Shown in pieces: positions 6,323-14,417 of a DNA stretch of 19,512 bases. Origin of the DNA: an uncultured Clostridium sp. (lineage in GTDB: Bacteria; Bacillota; Clostridia; Clostridiales; Clostridiaceae). Under the pieces are notes generated by a model that was not told the origin of the DNA, ran no database searches, and saw only the letters and a program-made list of their open reading frames with translations. The translations under genes and the position numbers were made by a program. Positions within the stretch are counted from its first letter, which is position 1. Each line of letters starts with the position of its first letter. The DNA is taken from contig NZ_CAKVKB010000064.1 of assembly GCF_934754915.1 (NCBI RefSeq), positions 1 through 19,512 on the forward strand. Direction: 5' to 3'.

Positions 6323-6352
6323 TTAGATTAATAGTATTTATTATGTTAATAT
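6323..6352 (+). promoter_or_regulatory. Candidate promoter of the dynamin-like gene set
   Basis: TTAGAT (6323-6328), an 18-bp spacer and TAATAT (6347-6352) with an upstream TG (6344-6345) forming an extended -10, the same -10 form as the cstA promoter. The -35 is poor. A start near 6359 leaves a leader of about 34 nt. Confidence 0.35.
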
Positions 6353-6392
6353 AGAATTAATGATGGAGAATAGTATTGTATGGAGATGACTT

Positions 6393-9002
6393 ATGGAGAA
6401 AGACAATTATATTTTAGATATAATAAATGATATATCAGAAGTTCTGCAAAAAGACGAGTATGCAAAAGAAAGATATTTTAATGATGTTATCTGGCTGAAT
6501 GAAAAGGCTGATTTTATAAAAAAGAACATAGTACGTGTTGCTATAATGGGGATAACAAGCAGTGGAAAATCTACTCTTGTAAATGCATTGCTTCAGGAAA
6601 AACTTCTTCCTGTTGCAATAAAACCAAGTTCCAGCATAATAATAACATGTTCAAAAGGAAATGAAAGAAAAGCTACTATATATTTTAATGATAGAGAAAC
6701 AATATACCTTAAAGGTGAAGAACTTAATAAAAAAAATATAGGGCAATATTGTGATGAAAGTCAGAATCCTGATAATAAATTTGATGTTGCACAAATTGAT
6801 ATAACAACGCCAGCATTTCTTCTTCCTGATAATATACATATTATTGACAGTCCTGGACTTGATGCATATAATCTTGAAATACATGAAAGGGTTACTATGG
6901 AGATCCTGCTTCCTACAATAGATATATGTTTATTTTTAACTACAGTGAAAGCTAATAGTGATGAAATAAATTCAGAAAAGATGAGGATTGTACATAGAAG
7001 AGGAAAAGAAATAATACTTGTACAAAATATGATAGATTCTGTTGAGGAGAAAATAGGGAAAAACGGAATTGTAGAGGAAAGTAAAATTGAAATATTAAAA
7101 AAACACAAACGAAGAGGGGAAAAGTTATTAAGGAGTGCTGTATGTAAAGGAAAAGGCTTGGAAAAAGAGAGTAATGAACAAAATCTAAGCGGATCTTATA
7201 ATGATTTTGAAATAGTGCAGATATCGGCTTTAAATGCACTCAAGGCAATTATTCAAAAAAATGAGGAATTATATGAAAAATCAAATTTTGAGGAATTTAT
7301 AGAAAGTGTAAAAAGATGTGTTAATAAACTGACGCCTAAGATAAACAGACAGAGGGGAATAAGTCTTATAAGCAAAATAGACAGTATAATAAAGACAGAT
7401 CATAAAATAATAGATGAAAGTAGTGGAAAATCTGCAGCTAATATTGAAAATGTTACTAAGGATGATATTGACGCTGCTTTTAGAAATTTTAAAAGGTTAA
7501 AGGATGAAGTTACATTTAAAATAGAAAGTATTGATGGAATGATTTATGAGTGTATAGACAGCATAAAGAATTCTGATGATTATAATTTGAATTCATATAA
7601 GAAAATAATAAACAAGATAAATAAAGCAAATGAAGATATAGAAGAAGAAATACTCTTAACAGTAAAAGCATGTGAATATAAGAAAAATGAATTGTATAAG
7701 AAATTGAATATGGACATTATATACAGTTATGCACTTCCCAATATGAATTATGAAAGTGTAGAAGTAATGCATAAATATCATGAGAAAACTGAAAAAATAA
7801 AAAAACAAGGAGTTTTGAATAGGGGAAAGAGGTTTTTATCAAATGTATTTGATAAAAATTGGGGATATGAAGAGAAAGTCCTTGATGAAAAGATTATTGA
7901 CAAAACGGCTACAATAAAGAAACTTGAAAATGTATGTGATGTCAATAGAGTAAAATATGTGAATATACTTACAGAATGGACAAAACAGTATACAAGATCA
8001 ATAAATTTATTCTACAATGAAGTGAGCAAAAGAGAAAAGGAATTTGCAGAAAAGAAAAATCAAAATATAGAAATATCTAATATTGAAGATATTTCATTAA
8101 GACTTGAGAAAATAAGAGATGAACTCATGCTGAGAAAAAATCCTACAGCAGAAGAACTTGAAGAAGCTGCTCTTATGAATAAAGCTAGAAAATATAATTC
8201 TATTGATGATAATAAAGAATTTAAGATAACAGAAATCCAATTAAGTAAAAAAAGTTATAATATTTATAAAATAATAAGTAATATATGTGAAAAAAATTAT
8301 CTTCTAGTAGGACGTTATATGCATGATGAAGTGAGCAGAAATTTGAACGGAAAATGTATTGAAGTGTATTGGACTTGGGATGTGGACACAGCTTCAAAAT
8401 TTATTTCAAGAATGCATGGAATATATATGTCAAAGGATATGCTTAGAGAATTAAAAGAAACTGGAATTTTTAAACATTCTGATATAGTTGTTATATATGA
8501 AGACAATGTGAATAAGTTGAAGCTTTATGAAAAATTGAAAAGCATATATGGTGGAAAGTTTAATCTGTATCTCATATTTAATGGAATACAGATTGCAAAT
8601 TCAGAAAAATATATATTAAAAAATATAAATTTAAAGGAATTTTTGGAATATAATGAAGTGAAAATGAATCTTGTCATAGATTCTTATAAAGAATTTATTA
8701 TTGGACAAAATATTAAGGAACTTTTAAATGAAGTAAGTATATTAAAGAAAAACATTATAAATAAGTTTGGGCAGAATAAGGTAGGAAAAATTCTTATAAA
8801 TGCGAAAAATCCAATATATAATATGACACTTATAGAATGCCAGAAAAAGGATGATTTCATTTTAAGTACATACAAGAATATAAAAGAAAAAACTATGGAA
8901 AATTTAATGGCACATGGAAGCGAAGAAAAAGAAATGATAGAAGATATACTACATTTTTTCTTAGAAAATGGACAAAATATGGAGGAAAATCATGGAAGAT
9001 AA
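6393..9002 (+). CDS. Dynamin-like large GTPase with extra C-terminal alpha/beta region (869 aa)
   Basis: Bacterial dynamin-family GTPase, the largest of three in this set. Motifs: P-loop GITSSGKST (53-61, Lys59), G2 region KPSSS with Ser where Thr is usual, G3 DSPGLD (152-157) and a G4-like QNMID (211-215). A long helical stalk follows (about 330-620), including a basic stretch KQGVLNRGKRFLSNVF near 470-485. From about 628 to 735 the sequence changes to alternating strands and helices (hydrophobic strands IEVYWTW, DIVVIY and LYLIFNG), unlike a dynamin stalk. It then returns to helices and ends with charged residues. No long transmembrane hairpin is visible. Members hydrolyse GTP to drive assembly on, and remodelling of, membranes. 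The ATG follows GGAG by 7 nt. The stop overlaps the start of the next gene by 11 nt, implying translational coupling. Confidence 0.85.
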   Translation: MEKDNYILDIINDISEVLQKDEYAKERYFNDVIWLNEKADFIKKNIVRVAIMGITSSGKSTLVNALLQEKLLPVAIKPSSSIIITCSKGNERKATIYFNDRETIYLKGEELNKKNIGQYCDESQNPDNKFDVAQIDITTPAFLLPDNIHIIDSPGLDAYNLEIHERVTMEILLPTIDICLFLTTVKANSDEINSEKMRIVHRRGKEIILVQNMIDSVEEKIGKNGIVEESKIEILKKHKRRGEKLLRSAVCKGKGLEKESNEQNLSGSYNDFEIVQISALNALKAIIQKNEELYEKSNFEEFIESVKRCVNKLTPKINRQRGISLISKIDSIIKTDHKIIDESSGKSAANIENVTKDDIDAAFRNFKRLKDEVTFKIESIDGMIYECIDSIKNSDDYNLNSYKKIINKINKANEDIEEEILLTVKACEYKKNELYKKLNMDIIYSYALPNMNYESVEVMHKYHEKTEKIKKQGVLNRGKRFLSNVFDKNWGYEEKVLDEKIIDKTATIKKLENVCDVNRVKYVNILTEWTKQYTRSINLFYNEVSKREKEFAEKKNQNIEISNIEDISLRLEKIRDELMLRKNPTAEELEEAALMNKARKYNSIDDNKEFKITEIQLSKKSYNIYKIISNICEKNYLLVGRYMHDEVSRNLNGKCIEVYWTWDVDTASKFISRMHGIYMSKDMLRELKETGIFKHSDIVVIYEDNVNKLKLYEKLKSIYGGKFNLYLIFNGIQIANSEKYILKNINLKEFLEYNEVKMNLVIDSYKEFIIGQNIKELLNEVSILKKNIINKFGQNKVGKILINAKNPIYNMTLIECQKKDDFILSTYKNIKEKTMENLMAHGSEEKEMIEDILHFFLENGQNMEENHGR

Positions 9003-9798
9003 ATCAATATTAATACAATGTGATGAAATGACAAAAAATATGATGGGTGAGCTTCAGTCAGATATGGCAGATTCTTTGTTTAGGGTATCTAAGAATATGA
9101 CAGCAGAAGTTCTTGAAAAGATAAAGCCAATTGAAAAGAAAATAAATGATATAAAGAAGGAAATTGAAGAATTTGTTGATGATAATGAAGATTTCCATGA
9201 TGTTATAGAAAGCCTCAATAATAATATAGATTCTATAACAAAAGGCATTGAGACTACAATAGAATCTTCAATAGTAAAAGTAATAAGCGAACAGAGCAAA
9301 ATGATGATAGAACATAATAAATTATTTAATGAAAATCTCCACAGGCTGATGGAAGACACACAAAATATAAAAGAAAAATTGGAGTTATCTGACAATGATA
9401 TTAAAGAAGAACTTAAGAGTATAGATTCAAAAATAGAGAACATAACATTTGAACAGCTTGAAGATAAACTGGCTATTTTAGGAATAAAGGTAGTAAAAGA
9501 TGCTGCTAAAAATAAAAATGAAGTTTTAGAAAAAATAGATAAAATCAGTACAGAAGAGTTAGAAGAAGAGCTTCAGAAGTTTGAAAAAGAAATGGAAAGT
9601 AATTTTTTCAGTAATAAGCAGCTTATAAATGAAAAATTTAAAGGATTAAGTGAAAAAATAGATGAAAAAGAGCTGCTTATAAAAATAATTCATGGATATG
9701 AAAAAGAACTTAATGAAAAAATTCAAAGTCTACAAGAAGAAGTTGAATGGGGAAATAGATCATTCTTTTCAAAACTTTTTGGAAGGAAGAAAAACTAG
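8992..9798 (+). CDS. Coiled-coil protein of the dynamin-like set (268 aa)
   Basis: Almost wholly helical, acidic and lysine/glutamate-rich, with long heptad-like stretches (about residues 25-130 and 140-255) and no membrane helix. It ends in WGNRSFFSKLFGRKKN, an amphipathic basic aromatic tail of the kind that can bind a membrane or a partner. No enzymatic motif is visible. The longest frame opens at 8968, but the SD GGAGG (8981-8985) lies 6 nt before the ATG at 8992, which is the better start. That ATG overlaps the upstream GTPase stop by 11 nt, and the downstream GTPase begins 27 nt after this gene. The position between two GTPases suggests a scaffold, tether or adaptor for them. That role is inferred. 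Confidence 0.8.
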   Translation: MEDKSILIQCDEMTKNMMGELQSDMADSLFRVSKNMTAEVLEKIKPIEKKINDIKKEIEEFVDDNEDFHDVIESLNNNIDSITKGIETTIESSIVKVISEQSKMMIEHNKLFNENLHRLMEDTQNIKEKLELSDNDIKEELKSIDSKIENITFEQLEDKLAILGIKVVKDAAKNKNEVLEKIDKISTEELEEELQKFEKEMESNFFSNKQLINEKFKGLSEKIDEKELLIKIIHGYEKELNEKIQSLQEEVEWGNRSFFSKLFGRKKN

Positions 9799-9825
9799 CT
9801 TTTTATAAAAAGAGGAGAGAAAGAA

Positions 9826-11589
9826 ATGACTTATATTGATATTATTGATGATTCAAGATTTAATGAATTATTGAAAAAATATATGAATGAAAATACTGAA
9901 TTTGATTATAGAGAATATTTTAAACATTTTAAAGAAAATTTGAATAAAAAAGAAATATTAGTGCCAGTCTTGGGAATACAAGGTGCTGGTAAAAGCAGTT
10001 TTTTAAATTCTATACTTATGAATGAAAATGTACTTCCAACAGATGTAGATGAAACTACATGTGTGCCAGTTGAAGTTCATTATGGAGAGAATGTTCATGA
10101 AGCAGAAGTTTATTTTTTGGGAAAACCAAAACAGACAATAAAAATAGAAGAATTGGAAAAATATGTACATAATGATTATAATCCAGCCAATGAAATGGGA
10201 GTTACGAAAATAATTTTATATAATAACAGTCAGATAGTGAAGGATAATATTGTTCTTATAGACCTTCCTGGGGTTGGAAGCTTGACTCCTGAAAATCAAA
10301 AAACAACAATTGATTATGTAAATAAACTTGTTGCAGGAATTTTTATGATAAGAACAAATCCCCCTATAACAAGGACAGAAAAAAATTTTATAAATGCGTT
10401 ATGGCCTAAACTTTCAAATACAATTTTTGTTCAAAATAAATGGACTGATGAGACTTTGGAAGATGCAGAAGATGCAAAGGAACATAATGAAGGTGTTCTT
10501 AATGGAATAAGCAATTCGTATAATGAAAGCAGAGCTATAAAAGTAAATATAGTCAATGTATATGAAGCTGTAAAAGGAAAATTTACACATGATTGTGAAT
10601 TGTATAAGAAATCAGGTATAGAGCCTGTTTTAGAAGAGATAAAGAATATTTCAAAAGAATACAATATTTCTCTTATGAACACTCTTGAAAATAAAATTGA
10701 TCAAGTGCTAAATAGTATAGAAATGAAAATTAAAGAATGTATTTCAGTTTCTATGACTAAAACAAGCGAAAATGAATTAAACAAAATACGAAAGATAACT
10801 AAGATACAAGATATTTTGCGTGAAAATAAAGAATATTTTAAGAATATAAGAAGTTATTCTTATGATAAAATGGATAATATAATAGAAGAGGTTTCAGAAA
10901 TTATAGAATATAATATGGATGAATTAAGAAGAAACCTAAAAAGAATAGTAAATAAAGGGATAGTAGATGGAGAACTGTTGAGTTCTATATATAAAGAATT
11001 GTCTGACAAAGCTATAAATGATATTATGGAAGACGTGTTAAATATAACAAGTGATTTTGTGAAAAATCTTAATGGAAAGCTTCAGTATGTAACTATCAAA
11101 GGATTTGATGGAACATATGAAAATATTTCTTTTTTTAATAAAAAGAGCAGCGTTAAATTTGAAAAATCACTTCCATCAATTCTTGGAGTAAGTTCAGGAC
11201 TTATTGGGACTGTAGGAGCTATAAGTAGTCTTGGAGGACCTCTTGGAATCCTTGTTGGAATGGGAATAGGGTTTGTATTTTCAATAATTGGAGAAAACAT
11301 AAGAAAGGGTATTCTTCATACAAGAGCTGATTATACAATAAAAGATCTTGAGCCCATGATTGAAGATCTTGAAAATTATCTTAAAGAAGAAATAATAGAT
11401 GATTTAAGGGCAAAGCAGGAAGAAGTTGATGATTCAATTAAAAAGATAAGAAAGCAGATTGAAAAAACTTTTAAAGAAGATATGTCTAATATAGAAAATC
11501 AGTATAATAAAGAATATGATGAAAAACATACTCTTTTATTTGAAGAAGATTTGAAAATTTTAAACAATTTAAAAAATAATTTAGCATAA
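9826..11589 (+). CDS. Dynamin-like GTPase with membrane hairpin (587 aa)
   Basis: Bacterial dynamin-like protein with the most canonical motifs of the three: P-loop GIQGAGKSS (50-58, Lys56), G2 DVDETTCVPV, G3 DLPGVG (146-151) and G4-like NKWTD (204-208). Helical stalk sequence follows. At about residues 450-490 lies a long glycine-rich hydrophobic stretch (SSGLIGTVGAISSLGG, then PLGILVGMGIGFVFSIIG), fitting a membrane-inserting hairpin or paddle like those of other bacterial dynamins. The C-terminal 100 residues are charged coiled coil. It is the only GTPase here with an obvious membrane segment, so it is the likely anchor of the assembly. An SD (GAGGAG) lies 8 nt before the ATG. It is nearly contiguous with the coiled-coil gene. 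Confidence 0.87.
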   Translation: MTYIDIIDDSRFNELLKKYMNENTEFDYREYFKHFKENLNKKEILVPVLGIQGAGKSSFLNSILMNENVLPTDVDETTCVPVEVHYGENVHEAEVYFLGKPKQTIKIEELEKYVHNDYNPANEMGVTKIILYNNSQIVKDNIVLIDLPGVGSLTPENQKTTIDYVNKLVAGIFMIRTNPPITRTEKNFINALWPKLSNTIFVQNKWTDETLEDAEDAKEHNEGVLNGISNSYNESRAIKVNIVNVYEAVKGKFTHDCELYKKSGIEPVLEEIKNISKEYNISLMNTLENKIDQVLNSIEMKIKECISVSMTKTSENELNKIRKITKIQDILRENKEYFKNIRSYSYDKMDNIIEEVSEIIEYNMDELRRNLKRIVNKGIVDGELLSSIYKELSDKAINDIMEDVLNITSDFVKNLNGKLQYVTIKGFDGTYENISFFNKKSSVKFEKSLPSILGVSSGLIGTVGAISSLGGPLGILVGMGIGFVFSIIGENIRKGILHTRADYTIKDLEPMIEDLENYLKEEIIDDLRAKQEEVDDSIKKIRKQIEKTFKEDMSNIENQYNKEYDEKHTLLFEEDLKILNNLKNNLA

Positions 11590-11595
11590 TATATA

Positions 11596-11674
11596 TGTTA
11601 CAATTAATAATGTACAGTGAAATATGATGCAAATTTTGAATGTAATTTTGATGTTGCAATATATATTATTATAG
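11596..11674 (+). repeat. Degenerate dispersed intergenic repeat, copy B
   Basis: Starts 7 nt after the stop of the second GTPase. The left part matches copy C (TGTTACAATTAATAATGTAC), and the right part (11633-11674) matches copy A with few differences. Its right end also contains a promoter-like TTGATG (11648-11653), a 16-bp spacer and TATAGT (11670-11675) ahead of the third GTPase. Confidence 0.5.
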
Positions 11675-11728
11675 TCAGTAAATTGCGCTGTATGATATGT
11701 TTTAGTTTAAAGAGGGAGAGAATATAAT

Positions 11729-13516
11729 ATGAACATTTTCAATAACTGTATAAGAAGACAGGAAAAAATTGATTCAATAGTGGAAACACTAGGAGTAAAA
11801 GATATTATAGATAAAAATTCATTAGTAAAAGAAAGAATTGTCAATCCATCTCATTATGTTGTAATGCTTGGTGAAACAAGTTCAGGAAAGAGTGCTTTGA
11901 TAAATAGTATTCTTGAAAAGAAAATAATGATTGAAAGTGTAAAACCTACAACAGGTGTTGTGGCAGAAGCTGTGATTTCTGATGAAGAAGATGTATGGAG
12001 CAAAGTAGGAAGAGATGGAAGCGTAACTGAAATAGAAAAAGAAGAATTTGATAAATTAGTTGTTAAACCTTCATCTGATATACACAGACTAAGATATACA
12101 GGAAGAAGCAAAAACAAGAAATATGATGGATTAAGAATTTTTGATACACCAGGTTATGGTTCACTTGTTGATTATCATGAAGATGTATTGAAAAACTTTA
12201 TTCCTGAGGGAGATTTTATAGTATATGTAGTTTCATATAGAGTAGGACTTAATGATGATGATTACCAATTCCTTAAATATGTAGGAGAAATAATTTCAGA
12301 TAATGTAGAAGTTATTCTTGCTGTAAATATGTGTCCTAAAGATATAGAAGAAAACAATAAGAGAATAATTGAAATAAGAGAAAATGTAAATGAATGTATA
12401 CATAAAGATGTGAAGACATTTCTCATTGAAAGCAGCAGTGAAAAAAATCCTAATGGAGAAATACTTTGGAATTACATATATGAAAGAGTAAATGACCCTA
12501 AAAAAGTTGAAGAACTTGGAGAAGCATTGAAAAATTATCAGGATTATGTTTTGGGAGAATGTGAAATAAAAGTAAATTCAAAGATTGCATCTATTGAATC
12601 AGTAAAGAATGATTTAGATGAAAGAAAAAAACTTACAAAAGAGTTTTATGAATGCAGGGAAGAAATAACTGGAATTCTTGAAAGAGGATTTACTAAAACA
12701 AAAGTTAAATCAATGAAGCTTATAGATAAAGCTGCTGCAAATATAAAAGAAGATGTAAGCAAATACATAGAAGATGAAACTAAGTGGACTAAGAGAGAAG
12801 AAACATATTCATTTATGCAGCATTATTATGTACCTAAACTTACGAGTGAAAAGACAGAAGAGGTATTAAGTTATATAGAAGATGAAATAATTCTTCTTGA
12901 TAAGGCAATACAGGAAACATTGAATAAGACAGCAAAAGTTCTTGAAGATAAAGTAAAAGTAAATATTCCATGTTATAGTGATGTTATGGAAGGAATACTG
13001 AAAAAACATATTGGAGATGCAATGAAGCAGGCTGCTGGAGAAATGTTTAGAAATATAGAAGATAAAAAGAAGAGCAATTCAAGTTCATCTGAAAAAAATT
13101 TCAAGAGGCTAGATAATAGTAGTGCAGAATATGATAGACATGTTAATGGTCTGGCAAAGCTTATGAAAGTAATAAGAGCTACATCATTGAAAGGAATCAC
13201 AAGATATTTAAGTATATTTACAGATTCTATAATTTATCTCTATGATGCCCTTACATGGCAGAGCAAGATAAATGAGATATCTATGGAAGCTATTGATAAT
13301 TGGGCTAAGGATGTGGAAAAGGCAGTAAGAAAATATATTGATGAATTTAAGGAAACAAATAGAAGAGAAATAATGGCACTGTTTGATGAACTTTCAGAGG
13401 AATTCAGTGAAGAAGAAAGTGAAGAAATGGTTGAAGAAACTGATTATGATACTTTGTTAAAATTAAAGAGGGAAATAGATTTCATTTTACATAAATGTCT
13501 TTTGGTATCTATGTAG
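11729..13516 (+). CDS. Dynamin-like GTPase without membrane hairpin (595 aa)
   Basis: Third dynamin-family GTPase of the set. Motifs: P-loop GETSSGKSA (48-56, Lys54), G2 KPTTGVVAE, G3 DTPGYG (139-144) and a G4-like NMCPKD beginning at Asn200. The remainder is helical, with a serine-rich linker (KKKSNSSSSEKNFKRL near residues 446-461) and an acidic C-terminal stretch (EEFSEEESEEMVEE). There is a moderately hydrophobic region near ITRYLSIFTDSIIYLYDALTW but no clear transmembrane hairpin. The ATG is preceded by GAGGGAGAG with about 8-nt spacing. It sits 139 nt after the second GTPase, across a repeat copy that may supply its own promoter, so it could be expressed separately. A strong terminator follows. 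Confidence 0.85.
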   Translation: MNIFNNCIRRQEKIDSIVETLGVKDIIDKNSLVKERIVNPSHYVVMLGETSSGKSALINSILEKKIMIESVKPTTGVVAEAVISDEEDVWSKVGRDGSVTEIEKEEFDKLVVKPSSDIHRLRYTGRSKNKKYDGLRIFDTPGYGSLVDYHEDVLKNFIPEGDFIVYVVSYRVGLNDDDYQFLKYVGEIISDNVEVILAVNMCPKDIEENNKRIIEIRENVNECIHKDVKTFLIESSSEKNPNGEILWNYIYERVNDPKKVEELGEALKNYQDYVLGECEIKVNSKIASIESVKNDLDERKKLTKEFYECREEITGILERGFTKTKVKSMKLIDKAAANIKEDVSKYIEDETKWTKREETYSFMQHYYVPKLTSEKTEEVLSYIEDEIILLDKAIQETLNKTAKVLEDKVKVNIPCYSDVMEGILKKHIGDAMKQAAGEMFRNIEDKKKSNSSSSEKNFKRLDNSSAEYDRHVNGLAKLMKVIRATSLKGITRYLSIFTDSIIYLYDALTWQSKINEISMEAIDNWAKDVEKAVRKYIDEFKETNRREIMALFDELSEEFSEEESEEMVEETDYDTLLKLKREIDFILHKCLLVSM

Positions 13517-13531
13517 ATAAAAATTAATTTG

Positions 13532-13595
13532 AAAACTGAAATTATAGAATGGCAAAACTGATTCTTATTCTATGATTTCAGTTTTGTTCATTTTG
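13532..13595 (+). terminator. Terminator closing the dynamin-like gene set
   Basis: A 19-bp stem (13532-13550 with 13567-13585, one G-U pair) and a 16-nt loop. The 3' arm ends in TTTT, and further T-rich sequence follows. It lies 15 nt past the stop of the third GTPase. Confidence 0.8.
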
Positions 13596-13611
13596 TGAAA
13601 GTTTATTAAAT

Positions 13612-13630
13612 AATGCAAGATTAAAATTAT
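13612..13630 (+). repeat. Possible fragment of the dispersed intergenic repeat, copy D
   Basis: AATGCAAGATTAAAATTAT resembles the right part of copy C (ATGCAAGATTAAATTTAT). It is short and AT-rich, so the match is weak on its own. Confidence 0.25.
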
Positions 13631-13813
13631 ATCCCCAATTTATGTTATATATGTAAAATTAAAGTTTCAAATGTAAAAGGATAATTGCAATGTATATAAA
13701 TCATTGTATATCAGGAGTAAAGATTTTAAAAAATCTTTAATTTTAGTGTAGTTTTATTATTGAAAGGCATGTATATATATAGTAATTAGGTATTAATTAT
13801 AAGGGGAATGAAA

Positions 13814-14095
13814 ATGGATTTGGTTATGATAATTCTTGTGACAGCGCTTGTTATATGGAAAAATGGATATACAATATATCTTATGTATGATTCATACAAA
13901 AAAAAGAACAAGAAAAAATTACTTATCAATAGTGTATTTATTCTGGATTATCTGATGTATTACTATTTTATATATAAGGCAGCTTCAGACTCTATTAAAT
14001 CACCATGTGATGGACCAGTTTGGTTTGTTGTAATTTTCATACTTCTTACATCATGCAACATACTATATGATCTGGAAATTTTAGATATTGAATAA
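13814..14095 (+). CDS. Small three-helix membrane protein of unknown function (93 aa)
   Basis: I recognise no family. Three hydrophobic segments are visible: the N-terminus (MDLVMIILVTALVIW), a middle aromatic one (SVFILDYLMYYYFIYKAA) and a C-terminal one (VWFVVIFILLTSC). A lysine-rich loop (YKKKNKKKLL) between the first two is probably cytoplasmic. The upstream ATG at 13808 is only one base from the SD AAGGGG (13801-13806), so the ATG at 13814 (7-nt spacing) is preferred. A candidate promoter is TTGAAA (13760-13765), a 17-bp spacer and TAATTA (13783-13788). It lies between the dynamin-like set and the cell-wall cluster. The sequence gives no functional link to either. Confidence 0.65.
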   Translation: MDLVMIILVTALVIWKNGYTIYLMYDSYKKKNKKKLLINSVFILDYLMYYYFIYKAASDSIKSPCDGPVWFVVIFILLTSCNILYDLEILDIE

Positions 14096-14417
14096 AAAAA
14101 TATAATTTTTTTTGATAAATAGAAGGAAATGTGTTAAATTTATAGAATAGTATGTAATGGACAAATTAAAGTGGTATAAAAATGATTTGTTTTAAAATGA
14201 AATTTACAGAAGGATAAATTTAAAAACTTTGTCGAATTCTTTTTCTCAGAAGTTGTAATATTTATTCCACAAAAATTACAAAGGAATACTCAAAGATTAA
14301 AAGGGCATAGTATTATTGGGGTGTTATCTGAAGTTTATAATGTGGGATTACAATAACCTGAAAGTTGATTTCAATTGCTGAAAAGTGAATGATAAAGGAA
14401 TATAAGGAGTTTTTATT
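14096..14417. other. Leader region of the division/cell-wall cluster
   Basis: No gene is seen, and in particular no mraZ, which often heads this cluster. It holds a promoter candidate, TTGATA (14112-14117), a 16-17-bp spacer and TTAAAT or TAAATT (14134-14140), and a perfect Spo0A-box heptamer TGTCGAA at 14230-14236. The untranslated leader would be roughly 270 nt. I see no strong hairpin in it. Confidence 0.4.
14230..14236 (+). promoter_or_regulatory. Possible Spo0A box
   Basis: TGTCGAA matches the core 0A-box sequence exactly and lies 182 nt upstream of the rsmH start. A heptamer this short is expected about twice by chance in an AT-rich window of this size, so this is only a pointer. Confidence 0.2.

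Noticed and set aside
8275..8600. TIR domain in the largest GTPase
   Set aside because: The strand/helix pattern is loosely reminiscent, but no catalytic Glu context or TIR box motifs are visible, so it is left as an unassigned alpha/beta region.
9054..9443. Minus-strand 129-codon Ser/Ile/Phe-rich frame opposite the coiled-coil gene
   Set aside because: Composition is the complement of Lys/Glu/Asp-rich codons on the plus strand, and there is no SD.
13719..13738. Inverted repeat AAAGATTTT/AAAATCTTT
   Set aside because: Only a 2-nt loop and almost all A/T. It is already past a strong terminator and has no evident role.
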